The notes beneath the pieces were generated by a model, which searched no databases, was not told the origin of the DNA, and saw only the letters and a list, made by a program, of their open reading frames with translations. This document shows positions 1-5,131 of a stretch of 6,201 bases of DNA, piece after piece (position 1 is the stretch's first letter; each line of letters opens with the position of its first letter). The stretch covers positions 1 to 6,201 of the forward strand of contig DAOUWY010000119.1 in NCBI GenBank assembly GCA_030666885.1, in the 5' to 3' direction. The position numbers were made by a program, and so were the translations under genes. Source of the stretch: Methanosarcinales archaeon (GTDB taxonomy: Archaea > Halobacteriota > Methanosarcinia > Methanosarcinales > Methanocomedenaceae).

Positions 1-41
1 ATTTCATATTAACTTGTAGAGACATAAAGTCAATATAGTCA

Positions 42-49
42 TTTTATAG
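42..49 (+). promoter_or_regulatory. Putative TATA box and ribosome binding site for hicB
   Basis: TTTTATAG lies about 34 bases before the hicB start codon. At the usual archaeal spacing of about 26 bases, transcription would begin near base 72 and leave a leader of under 10 bases. A Shine-Dalgarno-like AAAGGG at 66-71 sits 8 bases before the ATG. It would be only partly transcribed if that start is right, so the TATA assignment and the ribosome site compete somewhat. The first 79 bases hold no other visible feature. Confidence 0.35.
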
Positions 50-79
50 ATTAGAATCAATGAATAAAGGGTATTCCAC

Positions 80-331
80 ATGTTAATTCAATATATCCAG
101 GCAGCACTTGAACATGACAAATATGAAATAATAGAAGATGAAGAACCATATTATGGTGAAGTGCCTGAACTTCAAGGTGTATGGGCAAGTGGAAAGAATC
201 TTGAAGAATGCAGGAAGAATCTTGAAGACGTAATAGATGAATGGATAATAATCAGGTTAAAAAAAGGATTATCCATACCTCCAATTGGAAATTTAAATTT
301 CGAAACAACTGGAGAAATCGCAGTTGCCTAA
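80..331 (+). CDS. hicB: HicB-family antitoxin (short form)
   Basis: This 83-residue acidic protein matches the compact HicB/UPF0150 fold, a partial RNase H-like domain that binds and neutralises the HicA mRNA interferase. The recognisable pattern is an N-terminal strand with YIQAAL, then YEIIEDEEPYYGEVPELQGVWASG (about residues 15-38), then the helix NLEECRKNLEDVIDEWI (40-56), then LKKGLSIPPI (60-69). The strand pattern and the E-x-P-x-L-x-G-x-x-A/S-x-G core are typical. There is no C-terminal helix-turn-helix or ribbon-helix-helix extension, so this is the short type, and any DNA-binding autoregulation is not evident. The start is supported by AAAGGG 8 bases upstream. The stop overlaps the probable TTG start of hicA by 8 bases, typical of a translationally coupled TA operon, here in antitoxin-first order. 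The AT-rich composition differs from the genes to the right, which fits acquisition by transfer. Confidence 0.85.
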   Translation: MLIQYIQAALEHDKYEIIEDEEPYYGEVPELQGVWASGKNLEECRKNLEDVIDEWIIIRLKKGLSIPPIGNLNFETTGEIAVA

Positions 332-542
332 ACTTAACCCAGTAAGCTGGAAATATTTCGTCAAACGCCTTCATACACTGGGTTTTGAAGGACCTTACTC
401 TGGCGGTAAACATCCATTTATGTTAAAAGGTGATCTGGTATTAACGATTCCCAATCCCCATAAAACTGAAATTTGAGAGGACTTATTGTCGAGAATACTA
501 AAACAGGCCAAAATATCTAGAGAAGAATGGTTGAAAAACTGA
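324..542 (+). pseudogene. hicA: HicA-family mRNA interferase toxin with in-frame TGA
   Basis: Translation from TTG at 324 gives MPKLNPVSWKYFVKRLHTLG, then FEGPYSGGKHPFMLKGD and LVLTIPNPHKTEI, then a TGA at 474-476 (codon 51). The same frame then continues with EDLLSRILKQAKISREEWLKN to a second TGA at 540-542. Without the internal stop it would be 72 residues, the normal HicA length. The double-stranded-RNA-binding-like fold is evident: the GGKHPFM segment carries the conserved catalytic histidine (His30), followed by the PNPH turn. The lost part is the C-terminal helix (LLxxILKQAxISxEEW), and the stop falls where relatives usually have Gly or Ser before that helix. The TTG start is supported by GGAG at 311-314, 9 bases upstream, and by the 8-base overlap with hicB. 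HicA degrades mRNA in the cytoplasm; a 50-residue product lacking the last helix is probably inactive. Sequencing error at this base is the main alternative. Confidence 0.8.
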
Positions 543-573
543 TCCGGTCTATGCAAAGGTAGTGTTGTCCGGA

Positions 574-582
574 TTTTTATTT
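574..582 (+). terminator. Possible T-rich terminator after hicBA
   Basis: TTTTTATTT lies about 32 bases after the end of the hicA frame, in the 65-base gap between the convergent hicBA and amrS. Archaeal termination commonly uses T-rich tracts without a strong hairpin. I see no stable stem directly before it. Nothing else is evident in 543-607. Confidence 0.3.
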
Positions 583-607
583 CGAACATAGCGTCCTTGA
601 CCGGAAA

Positions 608-1621
608 TCAATCCAATACCACGGCAATCCCGTACCCGCAATCGGGACACTTCTTATCCTCTGTAATAACATTCCTTGCAATCTGAAACCCACTCCTGTC
701 TACGAGCAGCGTCCCGCACCCAGGACAGTACGTGTTCTCATACTCATGCCCGGCCACATTACCCACATACGGATACTCCATCCCCGCATCCTTTGCCATC
801 TGCCACGCCCTCTCAAGTGTAGCCACCGGTGTAGGGCTGGCATCCTTCATTTTATACATGGGATAGAACCTTGTGAAATGTACTGGTGTTTTGGGTCCGA
901 GGTTGTCATGCACCCATTCAATGAGATCCCTCGTCTCTTGTGGGTCATCATTCCTGTCAGGTATAATCAGGTTGACCACCTCGATATGCATGCCCAGTTC
1001 CCTTGCCACCACACTTGAATCCAGCACCGGCTGCAGGTGAGCCCGGCAGGTCCCCCTGTAGAACTCATCCCTGAATGCCTTAATATCCACCCTGAAAGCG
1101 TCAAGGTAAGGGGAAATATCCCGCAGTGTATCCTCTGTGATATACCCGTTGGTCACATACACAGTTTTCAGCCCTGCTTCCCGGGCTAGTTTTGCTGAAT
1201 CGTACGTGAACTCGTGCCAGATAGTAGGCTCGTTATACGTCCAGGAGATGCTGGCACAATCCGAAGCCAGTGCCCTGGCCACAGACTCCTCCGGCGTAAT
1301 CTCCCTGATATGTACCTGCCCGGGTTTAACCTGGGAAATAGTCCAGTTCTGGCAGTGAGCGCACCTGAAATTGCAGCCGATAGTGCCCTGGGAGTAACTC
1401 AAGGTGCCAGGGAGAAAATGGTACAGGGGTTTTTTCTCAATAGGGTCAACGGCCTCACTGGAAACGGTATTGTAAATCAGGGTAAACAATGTGCCGCCCC
1501 TGTTCTCCCGTACACCGCAGATGCCTCTTTTACCATCTGCTATTGTGCACTCATGTGCACACACATGGCATTTGACCTTTCTTTTTTCCAGTTTTTCATA
1601 CAACGATGCTTCATGAATCAT
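608..1621 (-). CDS. amrS: AmmeMemoRadiSam system radical SAM enzyme
   Basis: This 337-residue cytoplasmic protein of the AmrS type is often annotated as a pyruvate-formate-lyase-activating-enzyme-like protein. The radical SAM cluster motif CxxxCxxC is CNFRCAHC at residues 83-90 (Cys83, Cys87, Cys90) and would bind the 4Fe-4S cluster that cleaves S-adenosylmethionine. Also characteristic are GTIG just before it, SWTYNEPTIWHEF (126-138), VYVTNGY (154-160) and the DIKAF stretch (179-183). Two further cysteine groups flank the barrel: Cys18, Cys21, Cys25 and Cys35 at the N-terminus, and CPGC (299-302) plus CPDC (325-328) at the C-terminus, the latter resembling a zinc ribbon or rubredoxin-like knuckle. 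Length is normal for the family. The family name comes from co-occurrence with AMMECR1 and Memo homologues, neither of which is in this window; the substrate is not established. The start is supported by GAGGG (complement of 1628-1632) 6 bases upstream. It lies downstream of purA on the same strand, but the 134-base gap with its own TATA-like box argues for a separate promoter. Confidence 0.92.
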   Translation of the reverse strand: MIHEASLYEKLEKRKVKCHVCAHECTIADGKRGICGVRENRGGTLFTLIYNTVSSEAVDPIEKKPLYHFLPGTLSYSQGTIGCNFRCAHCQNWTISQVKPGQVHIREITPEESVARALASDCASISWTYNEPTIWHEFTYDSAKLAREAGLKTVYVTNGYITEDTLRDISPYLDAFRVDIKAFRDEFYRGTCRAHLQPVLDSSVVARELGMHIEVVNLIIPDRNDDPQETRDLIEWVHDNLGPKTPVHFTRFYPMYKMKDASPTPVATLERAWQMAKDAGMEYPYVGNVAGHEYENTYCPGCGTLLVDRSGFQIARNVITEDKKCPDCGYGIAVVLD

Positions 1622-1660
1622 ATATATCCCTCACACATCCCCCATGCATTCTCACACAAT

Positions 1661-1670
1661 TATAATTTTA
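1661..1670 (-). promoter_or_regulatory. Putative TATA box for amrS
   Basis: On the minus strand this reads TAAAATTATA. About 26 bases further on, transcription would begin near 1639, giving a leader of roughly 18 bases that includes the GAGGG ribosome site at 1628-1632. Spacing and composition fit an archaeal promoter. It lies directly beside the inverted repeat at 1671-1740. Confidence 0.45.
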
Positions 1671-1740
1671 CCACATAGGACACAGAGAGCACAGAGCTTG
1701 CATCTGGTTTTACTCTCTGTGTCCTCTGTGCTCTCTGTGG
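1671..1740. repeat. Imperfect inverted repeat of CACAGAG-type units
   Basis: Two oppositely oriented copies of a 26-28-base purine-rich unit of the CCACAGAG/GACACAGAG kind lie at 1671-1696 and 1713-1740. The best stem pairs 1681-1696 (CACAGAGAGCACAGAG) with 1724-1739, 16 perfect base pairs with a 27-base loop. A second register pairs 1677-1689 with 1713-1725 over 13 perfect base pairs, so two alternative hairpins are possible. Units of this wording recur, to my knowledge, in intergenic regions of many environmental bacterial and archaeal genomes, so this is probably a dispersed repeat rather than a gene-specific regulator. It sits between the purA stop and the amrS promoter, where it could also act as a transcription attenuator or mRNA end. 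It encodes no protein. Confidence 0.75.
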
Positions 1741-1755
1741 TTTATTAATTATCAC

Positions 1756-3027
1756 TTATTTTGTAAACGTTTGTTCCCGTCCGGGTCCGACTGAGATATA
1801 CTTAAAAGGAACACCCACAAGCGACTCAAGTCGGGATAAATATTCAACTGCACCATCCGGCAGTGCATCCATACTGCGAATACCGGTAAGGTGCCCATCC
1901 CAGCCATGCAGGTCTTCGAGAACCGGCACACACCTGGCAAGGTCTGCAGTGGACTCTGGCGGGTAATCCAGTCTTACACCATCCAGTTCATATGCCACAC
2001 ACACCTTAAGGGGATGTATGTCTGACAGTACATCCAGTTTGGTAAGGGCTATCTGAGTATAGCCGTTCAATGCCACTGATTTCTTTACAAGAGGCAGGTC
2101 GAACCAGCCGCAGCGTCTGGGTCTGCCGGTTGTGGTACCGAACTCGGCGCCAGCTTCCCTTAAAAGATCTCCTGTACTGTCCTTAAGTTCGGTAGGCAGC
2201 GGTCCTTCGCCTACACGGGTAATATAGGCTTTCAATATTCCCACCACTTCGTCCACCCTGGTGGGTCCCACACCCAGGTTTGCACATGCAGAACCTGCGA
2301 TGCATGATGAAGATGTCACGAATTTCTGGGTGCCGTGGATCACATCAAGGTGTGCTCCCTGTGCACCTTCTGCCAGTACCTTCTTACCCTGGTCAAGGGC
2401 GGTGTTGATTTCATGGGATACATCAGCAATGAAGGGAGCATACTTACGCCCCAGTTCAATATATGTCCTGATCCAGGTCTCATCTTCCATTATAGATGGG
2501 TCGCCGCCCATGCTCCGTATCTGGGCAGCCTTTACCGGAGTAAGCTCTTCCAGCCGCCTGCGCAGCCGTTTCTCATCTGCCAAGTCTGACATCTGGACCT
2601 CGTCCCTGGCCACTTTGTCGATATAGGCATAGCCGATGCCACGTTTGGTTGTACCTATTTTCACACTCCGCGCCGACTCCCCCAGGCCGTCCAGTTCCAC
2701 ATGGTACGGCATAATGATGCTTGTCTTGGCATCTATTCCAAGCTTTTTTTTATCCACAACTGTGCCGTCATCGGCCAGTATGTCAAGTTCCTTTGCAAGG
2801 GTCTGTGGATTCAGCACGGTACCAGGACCGATGAGTAACCTGGCATCGAACAACACACCGGAAGGAGTGAGATGCAGTTTGTATTTTTTACCGTTAACAA
2901 CAACGGTATGACCTGCATTATCGCCCCCCTGGAAACGGACGATAAGGTCATATTCCCTGGCCATCAGGTCAACAATCTTTCCTTTTCCTTCATCACCGAA
3001 CTGGGTGCCTGTAATAATCGTGAACAT
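1756..3027 (-). CDS. purA: Adenylosuccinate synthetase
   Basis: This 423-residue cytoplasmic enzyme of purine synthesis joins IMP and aspartate using GTP to give adenylosuccinate, the first committed step to AMP. Family landmarks run in order: TGTQFGDEGKGK at residues 6-17, the N-terminal phosphate loop with catalytic Asp12; GGDNAGHT (34-41) with catalytic His40; GTTKRGIGYAYIDKVAR (125-141), which holds the IMP-binding Thr pair and Arg141; AEGAQGAHLD (219-228); TTTGRPRRCGW (298-308), the aspartate/IMP loop; TKLDVL (329-334) for guanine recognition; and SVGPGR (412-417) near the end. Length is close to the 432 of the E. coli enzyme and no key residue is missing. The E. coli TGRGIGPAY segment reads TKRGIGYAY here, a local variation whose conservation in relatives I cannot check. 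The start codon begins the MFTIITGTQFGDEGKGK block, normal for the family. No strong ribosome site precedes it (GTGGT at best), which fits a leaderless or very short-leader transcript. It is divergent from the PAP2 gene. Confidence 0.97.
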   Translation of the reverse strand: MFTIITGTQFGDEGKGKIVDLMAREYDLIVRFQGGDNAGHTVVVNGKKYKLHLTPSGVLFDARLLIGPGTVLNPQTLAKELDILADDGTVVDKKKLGIDAKTSIIMPYHVELDGLGESARSVKIGTTKRGIGYAYIDKVARDEVQMSDLADEKRLRRRLEELTPVKAAQIRSMGGDPSIMEDETWIRTYIELGRKYAPFIADVSHEINTALDQGKKVLAEGAQGAHLDVIHGTQKFVTSSSCIAGSACANLGVGPTRVDEVVGILKAYITRVGEGPLPTELKDSTGDLLREAGAEFGTTTGRPRRCGWFDLPLVKKSVALNGYTQIALTKLDVLSDIHPLKVCVAYELDGVRLDYPPESTADLARCVPVLEDLHGWDGHLTGIRSMDALPDGAVEYLSRLESLVGVPFKYISVGPGREQTFTK

Positions 3028-3050
3028 AATACCACATAGAATGAGATTAT

Positions 3051-3061
3051 TGAATAATAAG
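3051..3061 (-). promoter_or_regulatory. Putative TATA box for purA
   Basis: On the minus strand this reads CTTATTATTCA. It would place the transcript start near base 3030, only a few bases before the purA ATG, consistent with the lack of a clear ribosome site. It overlaps a small palindrome, TTATTGAATAA (3047-3057), which could be a regulator site but may simply be AT-rich chance. Confidence 0.35.
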
Positions 3062-3086
3062 ATTTTGTTGGAATTTCACATAAACC

Positions 3087-3094
3087 TTTATATT
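3087..3094 (+). promoter_or_regulatory. Putative TATA box and ribosome site for the PAP2 gene
   Basis: TTTATATT is followed by a T-rich run; transcription would start near 3117. AAGG at 3119-3122 is 8 bases before the ATG at 3131. Together these favour the start at 3131 over the in-frame ATG at 3005, which lies inside purA coding sequence and upstream of this promoter. Confidence 0.5.
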
Positions 3095-3130
3095 TTTTGG
3101 ATTTATTATACTCCACTCAAGGTTAGTGGA

Positions 3131-4126
3131 ATGACTTCGACATACTTAATGACAATAATTATGCTGCCAGTTCTTGCATTGATGACACTGGTCGGCATTT
3201 ATACCCTTATTCCAAGAGATGTTAAAGGACAGAAGTATAGTATATCCAGGCGCAGGTTCTTGATAGGGTTCTGGCCGTTTTTTGTATCTGCGTTTCTTGT
3301 CTATATGCTTGTGCAGTCCCAGTCGTCCATTGTCAATATGCTGGGTATCAAGGTGAATGCTGATTATACCGGATATCTATTAATGATAGAAGGCGACTTT
3401 GTAAGTAATTTCCAGGGTTTTGCCACGCCCGTACTGACATACCTTAACGGGTTCATCTACCTGATGATTTTCTCATTCCTGATGATATTCACATTCGTTA
3501 TATTGATATACACCCACAACCTCAAGGCACTTGAAGAGTTCACCATAGCTTTTATCATCATCTACCTGACGGCATTCCCGTTCTATATCTTTGTACCGGT
3601 TACGGTTACCGGATACGCCCTGCCTAATGTTGTACCTCTGCTGTATGACTTAAGTCCGATCATCGACCAGGGTGTGAGGGTGGTGGACCCGTTTTTAGAT
3701 AATGATTTTCCCAGCCTGCATGCCGCACTGTCGGTAATGGCCCTGATGGTGGTGGTGTTCAGGACGAATCTTGATCGCTACAAAGTGTTCGTTGCGGTAT
3801 CCACTGCTGCTATCCTGTTTTCTACGGTGTACCTGGGTATCCACTGGATAATTGACCTGGTTGCCGGGGCGGTACTGGCACTTGTTAGTTATTATTTTGC
3901 TGTTAAGTACAGGGAAGTTATTTTCAGGATATTGCACAGGATATTGGTTATATTAGAAGTGCGCTTTGGGATAAAGGATTTGATTTATTGCACAGTTTGT
4001 TCCAATGAGATATCTGTAATTCCCCACATTGGTTATGTGGAGTGCCCATCTTGCGGGAAGAAAATGGATTATCATCCGCTGACCTTTGAATCAAATGAAG
4101 TTGTTTTTGAACATATAGGAAATTAA
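3131..4126 (+). CDS. PAP2-superfamily membrane phosphatase with C-terminal zinc ribbon
   Basis: From ATG 3131 this encodes 331 residues. An in-frame ATG exists at 3005, but it would overlap purA by 23 bases and precede the TATA box, so it is not favoured. Hydrophobic segments at about residues 4-26, 43-63, 100-127, 136-157, 198-210, 219-235 and 240-258 suggest six to seven membrane passes. The phosphatase signature is DFPSLHAAL with PSLH at 194-197 (motif 2) and STVYLGIHWIID at 231-242 (motif 3), with the nucleophile-type His238 and Asp242. The usual motif-3 arginine after Ser is Thr here, and I find no KxxxxxxRP motif 1, a pattern nearer the inositol-phosphotransferase/AUR1-like branch than classical PAP2 enzymes. 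The family removes or transfers phosphate groups on lipids or polyprenyl carriers at the membrane; the substrate here is unknown. The C-terminus (287-308) carries CTVC and CPSC, a zinc-ribbon-like cytosolic tail. It converges on the transporter gene with a 31-base gap. Confidence 0.85.
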   Translation: MTSTYLMTIIMLPVLALMTLVGIYTLIPRDVKGQKYSISRRRFLIGFWPFFVSAFLVYMLVQSQSSIVNMLGIKVNADYTGYLLMIEGDFVSNFQGFATPVLTYLNGFIYLMIFSFLMIFTFVILIYTHNLKALEEFTIAFIIIYLTAFPFYIFVPVTVTGYALPNVVPLLYDLSPIIDQGVRVVDPFLDNDFPSLHAALSVMALMVVVFRTNLDRYKVFVAVSTAAILFSTVYLGIHWIIDLVAGAVLALVSYYFAVKYREVIFRILHRILVILEVRFGIKDLIYCTVCSNEISVIPHIGYVECPSCGKKMDYHPLTFESNEVVFEHIGN

Positions 4127-4157
4127 GTAGTGTACACAGGTTACTGAAAATCGCATA

Positions 4158-5033
4158 CTAATGGCCTATTAGAGTTGACTTATTTCCAGGCTCAAGATGC
4201 ACCATCACATCCTTAACACCTTCCACCCTCTCCTTGATGCGGTTCTCCACTGCATGGGCGATGCAGTGCGCCTCATCAATGTGCATATCTTCCTTTACAT
4301 GCACATGCAGGTCCACATAGACATTATCGGCAGTACCCCTGGTCCTGATATTATGGCAGTCTTCAACCCCCTCTATTTCCAGTGCAATCTCACACAGCAT
4401 ATCAGTATCCAGGACCGATGCGTCCAGCAGTGTGAAGGATACTTCCCTCACCACATCCAGCCCGGCTTTTGCAATGATCAGTGCGATTACGATACCTGCA
4501 ACTACATCGATCATAGGGTAGCCTGCCTTCACTGCTACCAGACTTAATATCACGCCAATGGATACGAAGATATCACTCCTGGTGTGAAGTGAATCGGCGA
4601 TAAGTATCTGGCTGTTATATTCCCTGCCCTTTTTGCTTTCAAGTGTGGTGATAAAAAGGTTGACGGCCATGGTACCCAGCATAATTGCAAAACTCAATGA
4701 GGTGACCCTGGGAATTGAAGGTTCATATATGGTTTGAATGGCACCCCTGGCCACTTCGAATCCTGTGATGAGCAGCAGGGCGCCTATGAATAGCGAGGCG
4801 AACTGCTCATGTTTGCGGTGCCCGTAAGGATGGGATTCATCAGGCGGGCGGGATGCCACCCAGATACCCAGCATTCCCACAGTGGTCGAAGCACCGTCCA
4901 TCAAGGAATGGAAACCGTCGGCCTTCATGCTGATGGAACCGGACAGGTGGCCGTATACCAGCTTTGCAAATGCTACCACCAGGTTCAATGAAAGTGCTAA
5001 GGCCAGCACTTTGATTATCTGTTTATATTTCAT
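4158..5033 (-). CDS. Cation diffusion facilitator (CDF) metal exporter
   Basis: This 291-residue membrane antiporter would export Zn2+ or related divalent metals from the cytoplasm against protons. The CDF layout is complete: about six membrane helices (near 7-28, 33-60, 79-100, 112-130, 155-170 and 173-195), then a cytoplasmic domain (about 206-285) of the ferredoxin-like CDF dimerisation type with HVHV (243-246). The transport site is HSLMD in helix 2 (His42, Asp46) with HTRSD in helix 5 (His150, Asp154). This His-Asp/His-Asp set is typical of Zn-type members, whereas the E. coli YiiP site has Asp-Asp/His-Asp. The loop HPYGHRKHE (68-76) is the conserved second-site region. Metal identity is inferred only from these residues. 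Length is normal. AGGAT, with a 6-base spacer, precedes the ATG. The stop codon is TAG. It is divergent from the PP-loop gene; the shared gap has a direct repeat that could carry metal-responsive control. Confidence 0.93.
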   Translation of the reverse strand: MKYKQIIKVLALALSLNLVVAFAKLVYGHLSGSISMKADGFHSLMDGASTTVGMLGIWVASRPPDESHPYGHRKHEQFASLFIGALLLITGFEVARGAIQTIYEPSIPRVTSLSFAIMLGTMAVNLFITTLESKKGREYNSQILIADSLHTRSDIFVSIGVILSLVAVKAGYPMIDVVAGIVIALIIAKAGLDVVREVSFTLLDASVLDTDMLCEIALEIEGVEDCHNIRTRGTADNVYVDLHVHVKEDMHIDEAHCIAHAVENRIKERVEGVKDVMVHLEPGNKSTLIGH

Positions 5034-5060
5034 GTCAACATCCTGGAATTGACCAGTCCA

Positions 5061-5088
5061 TATCAGTATAATTCAATATCAGTATATT
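5061..5088. repeat. Tandem 12-base direct repeat between divergent genes
   Basis: TATCAGTATAAT at 5061-5072 and TATCAGTATATT at 5077-5088 match at 11 of 12 bases and start 16 bases apart. They lie in the 98-base gap between the divergent CDF transporter and PP-loop genes and overlap the likely TATA region. The arrangement could be a pair of operator half-sites, or a chance duplication in AT-rich promoter DNA. Confidence 0.5.
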
Positions 5089-5090
5089 AT
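5081..5090. promoter_or_regulatory. Putative bidirectional TATA region
   Basis: On the plus strand this is AGTATATTAT and on the minus strand ATAATATACT. Read leftwards it would start the CDF transcript near 5060 with a leader of about 26 bases. Read rightwards it would start the PP-loop gene near 5112 with a leader of about 20 bases. A second minus-strand candidate lies in the AT stretch at 5064-5073, so the exact box for each gene is uncertain. Confidence 0.35.
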
Positions 5091-5131
5091 CTGGCACAAT
5101 ATTTCTATACCTTTCTGTCATATGATGGCCC

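Noticed and set aside
474..476. TGA in hicA read as selenocysteine or another recoded residue
   Set aside because: HicA has no selenocysteine members known to me, the position is structural (Gly/Ser) rather than catalytic, and no insertion-type hairpin is evident just downstream.
395..589. A 64-codon minus-strand frame across the hicA remnant
   Set aside because: No ribosome site or family resemblance; the plus strand explains the sequence as hicA.
1214..1678. A 154-codon plus-strand frame antisense to amrS
   Set aside because: No recognisable domain. It runs opposite the radical SAM CxxxCxxC region and its codon pattern is explained by amrS.
3005..3130. N-terminal extension of the PAP2 protein from ATG 3005
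   Set aside because: It overlaps the start of purA on the other strand and lies upstream of a well-placed TATA box and ribosome site for ATG 3131.
4127..4157. GTGTACAC palindrome (4130-4137) in the gap between the convergent PAP2 and CDF genes as a terminator
   Set aside because: The 8-base palindrome has no loop and no following T tract, so it does not make a credible terminator.
4158..4160. TAG stop of the CDF gene as a possible pyrrolysine codon
   Set aside because: The protein already has full family length with its cytoplasmic domain complete, and the following codons show no family-like extension.
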